Positions 9,701 to 19,100 of a stretch of 64,000 bases of DNA are shown piece after piece (position 1 is the first letter of the stretch; each line of letters starts with the position of its first letter). The translations under genes were made by a program, and so were the position numbers. A model generated the notes under the pieces. The model saw nothing but the letters and a program-made list of their open reading frames with translations, did no database searches and was not told where the DNA came from. The stretch comes from Iningainema tapete BLCC-T55 (lineage in GTDB: Bacteria; Cyanobacteriota; Cyanobacteriia; Cyanobacteriales; Nostocaceae), in assembly GCF_014698965.1 (NCBI RefSeq), contig NZ_JACXAE010000085.1, positions 29,676-93,675 on the forward strand, read 5' to 3'.

Positions 9701-11410
9701 CACATATTTGCGAAATGTGGGTTCAACCTCGTACAGTTCCCGCCCCATATTTACATATTGCGCTCCTTGTCCGGAAAACATGAAAACGACTGGACGGTGA
9801 CCCGGTTTGTAGTGGTAAGTAAAAACACGTTGCGCTTGTTGCGAAGTTAGCGCCTTCACCGCATCGTCGCAGTCACGGCAAACCACTATGCGGCGATGAT
9901 CAAAAGCCCGACGACCGACTTGTAGGGTGTAAGCTACATCAGCGACATTTAAATCAGGATTTTGCTGGAGGTGAGCAATTAAATTTGCCGTAGTAGTTTC
10001 TAGGGCTGTACTGGTTTTAGCTGACAGCAGCAACAATTGCCTTGGGCGCGATGGTAGAGACGTTCCATGGAACGTCTCTACATCTGGGGGTTCTTCTAAG
10101 ATAACGTGGGCATTAGTCCCTCCAATTCCAAACGAACTGACACCAGCTCGGCGAGGAGTTCCGTTGGTGTTCCACTCCGACAGCTTGGTATTGACGTAGA
10201 ACGGACTATTGGCAAAATCTATTTGGGGATTGGGCTGCTCAAAGTGCAAACTTGGTGGTATTTGTTTATTCTTCAGGGCAAAGACTGTTTTAATTAACCC
10301 TGTAACACCAGCAGCTGTATTCAGATGTCCGACATTAGTCTTTACTGAGCTGATCGCGCAAAAGCTTTTTTTGTTGGTACTAGCACGAAAAGCTTGTGTC
10401 AGAGCTTTGATTTCAATCGGATCTCCTAACGGAGTGCCAGTGCCATGAGTTTCTATATACGTGATAGTCTCTGGTTCAACTCCAGCTAAGGCAAGCGCCT
10501 CTAAAATGACTTCCCTTTGACCGTCAACACTCGGAGCTGTGTAACCAACTTTTAAAGAACCATCGTTATTAATAGCTGAACTTTTGATGATTGCATGAAT
10601 AAAGTCACCGTCGGCAATAGCATCTTCTAGTCGCTTCAGCACCACGACACCCAAACCGTTGCCAAAAATAGTTCCCTTAGCTTTTGCATCGAAAGCTCGG
10701 CAATGTCCATCAGGGGAATTAATTCCTCCTTCAAGATATCGATAACCAGTTTTTTGTGGCACTTTGATCGAAACGCCACCTGCCAAAGCAATATCACTTT
10801 CGCCATTGAGCAAACTTTGACAAGCTAAGTGGACGGCAACTAAAGATGTGGAGCAGGTAGTCTGAACATTAATGCTTGGTCCAGTCAGGTTTAACTTGTA
10901 AGAAACTTGTGTGGGTAAATGGTCTTTATCATTTCCAATAGCAATTTGAAAGCTGTCGGCTGACTCTATCAAATTACGATTAGGATATAAGATAGAAATT
11001 AAGTAGGTACTAAAAGCGACGCCCGCAAAAAGACTTATTTGCCCACTGTATGTTTCTGAGTCATAGCCAGCATTTTCTAGAGCTGACCAAACACATTCTA
11101 TGAAAAGACGGTGTTGTGGATCTGTGATTTCTGCTTCTCTGGGAGAAAAGCCGAAGAATGAAGCATCAAATAACTCTATGTCTTTTATAACACTGCCCGC
11201 TCTTACATATAGAGGGTCTTTAAATACCGTAGATTCTATTCCGGCAGATACTAGTTCCTCATCGGTGAAAAAAGAAATAGACTCTACACAATCTTGGATA
11301 TTTTGCCAAAAACTATCAACGTTTTTAGCTCCAGGAAAACGACCCGCCATACCGATGATAGCTATTTCGTCTTGAGCGTTTAAGTTATTAAGATTATCTA
11401 ACGCATTCAT
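6713..11410 (-). CDS. Type I PKS module, KS-AT-(degenerate KR)-ACP
   Basis: 1565 residues. The ketosynthase (about 14-440) has Cys in TTCSTS, HGTGT and NVGHLNTAAG. The acyltransferase has GHSIGEYVAA near residue 633 and the HAFH signature typical of malonyl-CoA selection. A KR-like fold occupies about 1130-1400, but its cofactor loop reads LFAGGIESLG instead of TGGLGGIG and the catalytic Lys position (LFDSQLHH) is Gln, so reduction is unlikely. The ACP has LGGDSL near 1510, followed by a docking-type helix (KIEELSEEQVENLL). It would therefore add one unreduced malonyl unit between the Gly/bAla bimodule and the terminating bAla module. Three palindromic repeats (8042, 9310, 10054) lie in frame. 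The gap to the NRPS downstream is 23 bp of TTAATTGTTAATTG-like repeat. Confidence 0.93.
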   Translation of the reverse strand: MNALDNLNNLNAQDEIAIIGMAGRFPGAKNVDSFWQNIQDCVESISFFTDEELVSAGIESTVFKDPLYVRAGSVIKDIELFDASFFGFSPREAEITDPQHRLFIECVWSALENAGYDSETYSGQISLFAGVAFSTYLISILYPNRNLIESADSFQIAIGNDKDHLPTQVSYKLNLTGPSINVQTTCSTSLVAVHLACQSLLNGESDIALAGGVSIKVPQKTGYRYLEGGINSPDGHCRAFDAKAKGTIFGNGLGVVVLKRLEDAIADGDFIHAIIKSSAINNDGSLKVGYTAPSVDGQREVILEALALAGVEPETITYIETHGTGTPLGDPIEIKALTQAFRASTNKKSFCAISSVKTNVGHLNTAAGVTGLIKTVFALKNKQIPPSLHFEQPNPQIDFANSPFYVNTKLSEWNTNGTPRRAGVSSFGIGGTNAHVILEEPPDVETFHGTSLPSRPRQLLLLSAKTSTALETTTANLIAHLQQNPDLNVADVAYTLQVGRRAFDHRRIVVCRDCDDAVKALTSQQAQRVFTYHYKPGHRPVVFMFSGQGAQYVNMGRELYEVEPTFRKYVDTCAQILQPHLNQDIRHILYPKEQQIEAATRQLQQTAITQPALFVIEYALAQLWMEWGVRPEAMIGHSIGEYVAATIAGVFSLQDALAIVATRGKLMQQLPTGSMLAIPLGEKDVQSLIENVETFHETSLHTDRISVQIAAINSPSSCVVSGTREAIAGLQNQLSSKGIECRLLHTSHAFHSHMMEPILDPFVQALKKVKLNSPRIRFISNVTGTWITDEQATNPSYWSQHLRQTVRFSTGISQLLQQFEGVFLEVGSGRTLSTLTTQHIKPEAKQLVLTSLRHVKEQQSDISFLLQTLGRLWLFGVQIDWSKFYTHEQRHRLPLPTYPFERQRYWIDATPSSSSGKPVTLDKKQDIADWFYVPSWKRSLLPHSSSPNQNKFALMQWLLFVDECGVGSELVHRLQQNGLNVIMVKVGEQFTKFSEGIYAIDPQNRNDYDALFQELIALGKTPQHIAHLWSLNTFGTCQLGKYLEFNSLLFLTQALDKLKISDRLQLWVVSNQIQEVNGNETLDPEKATVLGLCKVIPQEYPNIICRSIDVVLMNRIAPGLNLGEAENAEEERGEEDDYVIDQIIKEFTGLSSDLVVAYRDRYRWVQMFEPLRLESAVEEKTPLRKQGVYLFAGGIESLGVTLAEYLAKTLQVKLIFIEDWAFPEKDEFSQWLESHAQENEVSCKIRKLLALRELGAEVLVIRADTTNYDQMYQSLAFENIGQIHGVIYSTGRIRDNIFCSIPEIGKIGLEKLFDSQLHHITVLEQALQNRKLDFCIIISSLSSILGGFGLTLYSSVNQLIDTFTQKHNQTNSLSWSIINWDKLQLNATQEQNTLGQVSGLELAITETESLEVFKRIFSLGEGTQVVISTVDIKARSERTFKRDSLLDSKSSSQEDSSSRYSRSNLGNSYVAPTNELEKQITEIWQEVLGIAQVGIYDNFYELGGDSLIATQLVSRLRAKFPVELPLRDLLRQAMIPVKQAEMIEQLLLDKIEELSEEQVENLLAN
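8042..8061. repeat. Perfect 20-bp palindrome inside PKS coding sequence
   Basis: Four C, then AGGTTTAAACCT, then four G: a perfect 20-bp palindrome that translates in frame as part of APGLNLGEA. It directly adjoins another dispersed-repeat fragment (8020-8038, on the minus strand containing ACGCAGAGGAAG), which is translated as the acidic stretch EAENAEEERGEED. The ACGCAGAGGAAG family recurs in the intergenic region at 37984-38014. Together they form a repeat-derived insert between the post-AT region and the degenerate KR. Confidence 0.75.
9310..9337. repeat. 28-bp palindrome, copy 1, in the PKS AT domain
   Basis: Arms GTAGAGACGTT and AACGTCTCTAC surround a CATG-type centre with one mismatched pair. 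It is translated in frame on the minus strand as VETFHETSL in a variable loop of the acyltransferase. The equivalent loop of the PKS at 33345-37946 holds another copy (35903-35930), whereas the PKS at 20905-25584 has none there. Confidence 0.85.
10054..10081. repeat. 28-bp perfect palindrome, copy 2, in the KS-AT linker of the PKS
   Basis: A perfect palindrome with arms GTAGAGACGTTCC and GGAACGTCTCTAC. It is translated in frame as VETFHGTSL in the linker after the KS core (NAHVILEE). The sister PKS at 20905-25584 has DVETATASG at this place, which may be a decayed copy or the pre-insertion sequence. Confidence 0.88.
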
Positions 11411-11445
11411 AACTAAAAACCTTTCAAAGTTAACTTTGTACTTGC

Positions 11446-13098
11446 TTATATAAAAGTTGAAATTGAAATCTCTGAAGCAAGCTGGATCTGTTCGTTTAAA
11501 ACAGCGTTGATATCATCTTCCGTAGTTAGTGGGTTGGCAATTACTGCACGCATGACAGTGATAGGAGTTTCTTTGCCCAAACATGTGATTGTTTTTGTCG
11601 TCCGTGAGATAAATGTATGACCAATTTGGCGCTGGATTTTCTGTAGGCGTTCATTAAATTTATTGATGAGTTGATTGTCAACTTCAGTCAACTGCTTTTT
11701 AGCCACAAGCTCTCTCAATGGTTGAGGAAGATAGCGATAGAGAAGCAAATTAGTATCAGGTTCTGCTAACAACTCAAACTCAGGCATGGTAGAGATACGA
11801 GCTGCCATATATTGAGTTTTCCGAATTCCTTCATCAATCAAAAATTCATATCCCTTAAGTCCGATTAGATTTAGCCCAGCATGTAAAAATAAAGCCATAC
11901 CAGGTCGAGAACCTTCTAAAGCACGTTTACCTAAATCAAATGACCCCTTACGCATGGTGTAGCTTGCTTGCTTTTCGATTGCTTTTGCCATGTACGGATC
12001 GCGCAAAAAGAGCATACCAATGCCCATTGGCAGGTATAGTTGTTTATGTCCATCAATAGTCACTGAATCAGCTCGTTCGATCCCAGCAAGCTTGTGCCGA
12101 TGTTGCTGGGAAAAAATGAGTGGTCCACCCCAAGCAGCATCTACGTGAAAATGAACATGAGCTTCATGCGCAATCTCTGCAATCTCTGAGAGTGAATCCA
12201 CTCCACCTGAGTCTGTGGTACCAGCAACGCCCACAATAGCAATGATCAGCAGGTTTTTAGCACGACACTCCATAACAGCTTGGCGCAGCGCCTGTATATC
12301 AACTCGATTGTGATAGTCAGTGGGGATTCTAATTAAACCATGAGTACCAATACCCATTAAATCAGCAGCTTTATCAAAAGAGAAATGCATCAAGTCAGAG
12401 CCAATAATCACTGCCCCTTTGTAGCCGTAGAAATCTAGGGCTGCAGCTAAGCCTTCTTTTTCTACGCCAAGAAAACCATCCTTCGGTCCTAAGGAAGCAT
12501 TTCGGGCACACCAAACCGCCGTGATATTTGCCACTGTCCCGCCAGAAACCAAAATTCCCAGTGTACTTAGGTTGTTTTGAATATGCTGAGCGTAAAAATT
12601 ATCATCCAAGTTGTATATTAGTCGATGCAACATAGCTAAAGCTTCACGTTCACAGAAACTTAGGGCTTTAGCTGTCTCTATTTTGACGGCGTTTTGGTTC
12701 ATTGCCGTCATCAGTTGAGCTAGAGGGCGCACAAAACAGGGAAGCGCTGAGGTCATATGACCAATGAATCGCGGCGAAGATGTGTGTATTGAATGAGCAA
12801 CAACATTGTTGCCTAAGGATTGGAGATAGCTTTCAAAATGAGCAGGTTGAATGGGTATTCGGCTATCAGAAAACTTTTCTAATAAGGACTCCAAATCAAC
12901 ATCGGTGTTAGCATCAGTCGTGCTTAAAAAATCTTGAGAAAAATTATTGGTTATTCCATTTATTTCTTCTTCAATAGAGGTTTCCTCAGTAGGTGCGGCA
13001 AATAGTTGCATCACTTTTTCTTTAATTTCATTATGCAATGCTTGCTTTGTCTCAAAAAAGTAATTTTGATTTTGCATTTCTTGTTTGCTTAATGTCAT
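11446..13098 (-). CDS. panP: PLP-dependent aspartate 1-decarboxylase-like protein (PanP family)
   Basis: 550 residues, a group II PLP-dependent decarboxylase. The PLP lysine lies in VTIDGHKQLY, the cofactor aspartate in HFHVDAAWGG, and a glycine-rich SGGTVANITA contacts phosphate. The N-terminal SPRFIGHMTSALP and NQNAVKIETAKAL stretches and the length match the PanP-type pyridoxal aspartate 1-decarboxylase family as I recall it; the wider superfamily also holds glutamate and diaminobutyrate decarboxylases. Aspartate decarboxylation gives beta-alanine, which fits three A domains of this cluster whose pocket residues resemble beta-alanine codes. The gene sits between a PKS gene (36 bp away) and the bimodular NRPS gene (62 bp away) on the same strand, so it is very probably a precursor-supply gene of the cluster. 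Substrate assignment is inference; membership of the decarboxylase superfamily is secure. Confidence 0.8.
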   Translation of the reverse strand: MTLSKQEMQNQNYFFETKQALHNEIKEKVMQLFAAPTEETSIEEEINGITNNFSQDFLSTTDANTDVDLESLLEKFSDSRIPIQPAHFESYLQSLGNNVVAHSIHTSSPRFIGHMTSALPCFVRPLAQLMTAMNQNAVKIETAKALSFCEREALAMLHRLIYNLDDNFYAQHIQNNLSTLGILVSGGTVANITAVWCARNASLGPKDGFLGVEKEGLAAALDFYGYKGAVIIGSDLMHFSFDKAADLMGIGTHGLIRIPTDYHNRVDIQALRQAVMECRAKNLLIIAIVGVAGTTDSGGVDSLSEIAEIAHEAHVHFHVDAAWGGPLIFSQQHRHKLAGIERADSVTIDGHKQLYLPMGIGMLFLRDPYMAKAIEKQASYTMRKGSFDLGKRALEGSRPGMALFLHAGLNLIGLKGYEFLIDEGIRKTQYMAARISTMPEFELLAEPDTNLLLYRYLPQPLRELVAKKQLTEVDNQLINKFNERLQKIQRQIGHTFISRTTKTITCLGKETPITVMRAVIANPLTTEDDINAVLNEQIQLASEISISTFI

Positions 13099-13160
13099 CT
13101 TGTCTCCTTGAATAATTTTTCCACTTTTATATTGCCAATGCTCGTCTCAATCGTCCTTTG

Positions 13161-16100
13161 TCAGGAAACACCTTTTTGCTTTGTTGAACGATGTTCTTTT
13201 CTGGCTTGTTTTCGACGCTGTACTGACGCTGTCCTGCAATGTGAGCGATCGCTATGTTGTGTAAAAGACTCTTGTTCGCTTGACTCCTGACTAAGATATT
13301 TGGCTAAATGACTTATAGTTGGGTATTGAAACATTTCCACCAAAGGAAAATCTCGCTGAAACCTTTTTTGCAATTTGCTATGAATTTGAACCAAGAGTAA
13401 TGAATGACCACCCAGTTCAAAGAAGTTATCATAGATTCCCACATCCTCAATATGAAGAAGTTCTTGCCAAATATTAGCAATAGCTTGTTCGATCTCGGTT
13501 TGGGGTGGTTGATAAACTGCTTCTAATTCGGGACGTACTGTATCAGGAGCAGGCAGTGCCTTACGATCAACCTTACCATTAGGTGTAAGTGGTAGTGTCT
13601 CTAGCAAGACAAAAGCTGCAGGCATCATGTAATTTGGCAACTTAGACTCTAGAAAGTGGCGCAACTGGGCAATTGTCAATACTTGCTCGGGCTGGCAAAC
13701 TACATAGGCTACTAAAAGTTGAGAACCTGATTCATCGGAGTGAGCCACAACCACACTCTCGCGCACGTCTGGATGTTGAGCTAGCACCGCTTCAATTTCT
13801 CCCAACTCAATGCGGAAACCGCGAATCTTCACTTGGTAGTCGATGCGTCCCAAGTACTCTAGATCGCCATTTGGAAGATAGCGGCAGCGATCGCCTGTTT
13901 TGTATAAACACCCATTCAATTCAAAGTCGGTGAAGGGATTGGGGATAAACCGCTCGTTCGTTAGATTAGGACGGTTTAAATAACCTCTAGCTAGTCCAGC
14001 ACCACCAATGTGCAATTCTCCAGGTATGCCAATCGGAACAGGTTGCATGTGCTGATTGAGAACATAAACTTGTGTATTGGCAATTGGACGACCGATCACA
14101 ACGCTGTTTCTTTCTTCCTGAAAACTAATGCTGTGGCAGGTGACATCAGCCGACACTTCTGATGAACCGTAAAGGTTTAACAGAGTACTGTTTGGCATCA
14201 CTAGACGAAATTTCTGTAGTAAATCAATGGAAAGTGCTTCTCCACTTGTCACCCATAGCTTTAATTTAGGTAGCCGCAGCTGTAAGTCTTCAGTATCCAA
14301 AAGCATACGTAGCAACGAGGGTACAAGTACTAGGCGAGTGACGTTATGCTGGGCAAGGGTTGCCACAAATTGTTGCGGATCTAATACAACCCTATCTGGC
14401 ACAATTACTGTCGGAATTCCTTGTAGTAAGGGTCCAAAAATTTCCCATACCGAATCGACAAAGTTTAAGGATGTCTTTTGGCAGCAAACCTCACCTTGTG
14501 TAAATGGATACTTTTGCCACATCCAGTGAAAACGATTAACTGCACCGCGATGCAAACCACAAACTCCCTTAGGTTTACCTGTGGAGCCAGAGGTATAAAT
14601 CACATATGCCAGATTATCATCTTTTGTATAATTGATGGGATTGTGTTGGCTTTCCAAAGCGATACTATCCCAGTCAGTATCGAGGTAAACTACTTGTGCT
14701 TGATGTTCCGGGTTGACTAACTGCGCCGTCGTCAGTAGTACTGGCAGTTGTGTATCTTCTAACATGAAAGCTAAGCGTTCTTGCGGATATGCTGGGTCTA
14801 GAGGTACGTATGCGCCCCCTGCTTTGAGGATGCCCAATAGTCCAATCATCATTAAGAGCGATCGCTCTACACAAATGCCCACTAGTACTTCTGGTTTGAC
14901 ACCTTGTTTTCTGAGGTAATGTGCTAGTTGATTTGCCTTTGTATTTAATTCTCTGTAGGTTATTGTATCTGTACCAAATACTACTGCGATGGCTTCTGGT
15001 GTACGCTCTACAAAGCTCTCAAAAAGTTGATGAATGCATGTATCTTGGGGATATTCAGCAAAAGTGTTATTCCACTCAATCAACAGCGTCTTACGCTCAG
15101 CTTTAGTCAAAAGTGGTAATTCCCAAATATGCTGATCGGGATTGGCGACAATACCCTCTAACAAGATCTGAAAATGTCCTGCCATCCGGTGTATGGTCTG
15201 TGCCGCGAATAAGTCAGTATTATACTCCCAAGTTGCAACTAGTTGCCCTGCTGTTTCTTTGATGTATAGAGTCAAATCAAACTTCGCAGTGCTAGTATGG
15301 CTCTCCACAGGACTTAAAGTCAAACCTGATAACTCTAACACCGACATTGGTGCATTTTGAAGCACAAACATCACCTGAAATAGAGGCGTGTACGAGAGCG
15401 ATCGCTGCGGCTGTAGTTGTTCTACAAGTTGCTCAAACGGCAAATCTTGGTGAGCATATGCTCCTAATGCCACTTCACGCACACGATGCAGAAGCTCTCG
15501 GAAGGTAGGATTGCCAGATAATTGAGTACGCAACACTAAAATATTGACAAAAAAACCAATTAACCCTTCTATTTCTGCATAGTTACGGTTGGCGATGGGG
15601 GAACCCACCACAATATCCTCACGGACTGTGTAGCCCCCTAGCAAAATTTTGAAGGCTGCTAACAGGGTCATAAACAAAGTGCTTTTCTCCTGCTGACTCA
15701 AAGTTTTGAGTGCAACAGATAGTTGTTGAGATAGCTCGAAAGAATAAGTGCTACCCCGGAAAGTCCCAACTACAGGTCGTGGGTGGTCAGTAGGTAATTC
15801 TAACACTGCGGGTGCGCCATCTAACTGAAGCCGCCAGTAAGAAAGCTGGGATTCTAGTACCTCTGTCTTTAACCACTGCCGTTGCCAAGCCGCAAAGTCT
15901 GCATACTGAATTGGCAGTTCTCTTAGGGGTGAGGGTTGCCCAGTAGAAAAGGCTTGATAAAGTGCTGCCACCTCACGCACTAGTACGCCTATTGACCAAC
16001 CATCAGAGGCAATGTGGTGCATTGTAAATAGCGCTATATACTCTTGTTCACCCAACCGCAGTAATTTCACTCGCAGCAGAGGAGCGCTATTGAGGTCAAA

Positions 16101-19100
16101 AGGCTGTTGCGCCTCTGCCAATGCCTCACGGTATACTTCGGCTTCTCTTTGCGCAAAAGGTAACTCACTTAGGTCGATCATTGGTAAGCGTAACTGTGTT
16201 ACTGCGCTTATGAATGCCACGGGACGCCCTTCTACTGTCTTGAAATTAGTTCGCAAGGCTTCGTGACGGCGCATAATTTCGTTGAGACTCTCTGAGAATG
16301 CAGCTATGTTCAGTTGTCCTTGTAAGCGAACAGCACCAGGTATATTGTAGAAGGGGCTTTCTGGCTCTAACTGAGTGAGGAACCATAATCGCTGTTGTGC
16401 AAAGGATACAGGTATTTCTCCATCCCTGGAAATCCGCTCAATGGGTGGTACTTCTGGTCTTAACCCTGCTTGAGTGGCTATTTCAATGTATGAGGCTAAC
16501 TCTGCTACAGTGGGCTTTTCAAACAGTTGACGCAAGGGAAGCTCTATGGCAAAGATTTGCCGCACTTGAGAAATGACACGAGTTGCCAGTAAGGAATGTC
16601 CGCCTAACTCGAAGAAGTTGTCGTAAATGCCAACCTCAATACCAAGTACCTCTGCCCAGATCCCAGCTAGCATTTCTTCAACAGGGGTGCTTGGAGCCAC
16701 AAATTCGGGCTTTAGCTGTGTGAGATCAGGTACTGGCAGCGATCGCCGATCTACTTTGCCGTTAGGCGTCAAGGGTAGCGCCTCTAGCATCACAAAAGTC
16801 TTTGGCACCATATAATTTGGCAACTTAGACTCTAGAAGGTGGCGCAACTGGGCAATTGTCAATACCTGCTCTGGCTGGCAAACTACATAGGCTACTAAAA
16901 GTTGAGAACCTGATTTATCTTTTGCAGCCACAACCACACTCTCCTGCACCCCTGGATGTTGGCACAGGAGTGCTTCAATTTCTCCCAATTCAATGCGGAA
17001 GCCCCGGATTTTTACCTGATTGTCAATCCGCCCTAAAAATTCTATGGTTCCTTCTGGTCGGTAGCGAACTAAGTCTCCTGTCTTGTACAGACGCGATCGC
17101 GACTCTTTGTCGAAGGGGTTTGGGATAAATTTTTGGGCTGTAAGTTCTGGTCGATGCAAATAACCACGAGCTAGCCCAGCACCACCGATATGCAATTCAC
17201 CTCTGACTCCAATTGGAACTAATTTTTGGTGTGAGTCGAGGATGTAAAATTGCGTGTTGGCAATCGGGTGACCAATAGAAACAATGGCTTCTGGTTGTAG
17301 CTCCTTGTGGCTTTCTATTTTTTGCACCGCTGACCAAATTGTGGTTTCCGTTGGACCATATAAGTTCCAAACTTCTGTTCCAAGCGAGAGCAACTGATTG
17401 GCAAGGGAACGCTCCAGAGCTTCACCGCCGCAAAGGATTTTCAATGGCAATTTGTCCTGCCACCCAGCAGCTAGCAACATTCGCCAAGTGGCAGGGGTGG
17501 CTTGCATGACTGTAGCATCAGAAGTGGTTAAGTGTTCTAATAACTGGATTCCGTCAGTTGCGACTTCACGACTAACTAGTAATAAACGAGCGCCAACAAT
17601 TAGCGGTAAGTATATTTCTAATGCTGCAATATCAAAGGATAATGTGGTGACGGATAGGAGAATATCTTCTTGAGTCAACCCTGGAGTTTGGCGCATGGTA
17701 CTTAAGAAATTAACCACCGCGCTGTGAGGAATTTGCACTCCTTTCGGTTGCCCGGTTGAACCGGAGGTGTAAATTACATATGCCAGATTTTCAGTGGTGA
17801 CTGTGTTGGTGGGATTAAAAGTGCTTAGTTGAGCAATTTCCATCCAGTCAGTGTCCAAGCATACTATCTGAGCTTGATGTTCTGGTAAGGTCGATACTAA
17901 CTTTTCTTGAGTTAACAATACCGGAATTTGAGCGTCTGCTAGCATGAAAGCTAAGCGCTCTTGCGGATAAGCTGGGTCCAGGGGTACATATGCGCCACCA
18001 GCTTTAAGAATGCCCAAAAGTCCGATCAACATCTCTGGGGATCGCTCAACACAAATTCCTACTAGCACCTCTGGTCCCACTCCTAGCGATCGCAGGTAGT
18101 GCGCCAGTTGATTTGCCCTTGCGTTCAGTTCCCGGTATGTCAGCTGTTGATCTTCAAACACCACTGCTACAGCATCGGGTGTATGTTCTACTTGAGACTC
18201 AAACAACTGATAAATGCACTGAGATTGTGGATATTCAACCTGGGTATCATTCCATTCATGAAGTAACTGATACTGTTCGGCATCAGTCAACAATGGTAAC
18301 TCCCAAAGTTGCTGTTGGGTATTGGTAACAATAGCCTCCAGCAAGGTCTGATAGTGTGCTACCATTCGAGTAATAGTAGCAGCATCAAATAGATCGGTAC
18401 TGTACTCCACTTGTCCTGCCAGTCCCGGCTCCGTATCCCATAGGTTGAAGCGCAGTTCAAACCTCGTTGCCTTCAAAGTAAATGGCAAGGGACTTACTGT
18501 TAGCCCTGAAAGCTCTAATGGTTCTACTTGTGCCTGTTGAAAATCAAATTTGACTTGAAACAGCGGCATCATTTGGCTAATGTTCCGCTTTGGATTCAAG
18601 ACTTCCACCAGTTTTTCAAACGGCACATCTTGGTGAGCATATGCCCCTAGCGTTACAGAGCGAACCTGATTAAGCAACTCGCGAAAAGTGAGGTCAGAAG
18701 ATAAGTTGGTGCGCAACACTAAGGTGTTGATCAAAAACCCAATTAATCCTTCAGTTTCTACTCGATTGCGATTGGCAATATCAGTACCGACAACAATGTC
18801 ATCTTGGTTTGTATACCTGTGCAGCAAAACCTGAAATGCTGCTAATAATAACGTAAACAGCGTCACCCCTTCCTTAGCACTTAGAGCCTTGAGCGCATCT
18901 GATAAGGTTTTAGGTAATACAAAGGGCAGCGTTGTACCTCGGTAAGTTGGAAAAGCTGGTCGAGGTCGGTCAGTGGGTAGTTCCAAAACAGTGAGGCTCT
19001 CAAGCTGCTGCTTCCAGTAAGTAAGTTGAGCCTCTAATGTCTTTCCTTGCAGCCACTGACGTTGCCAAATTGTCCAATCTGCATATTGGATTGAGAGTTC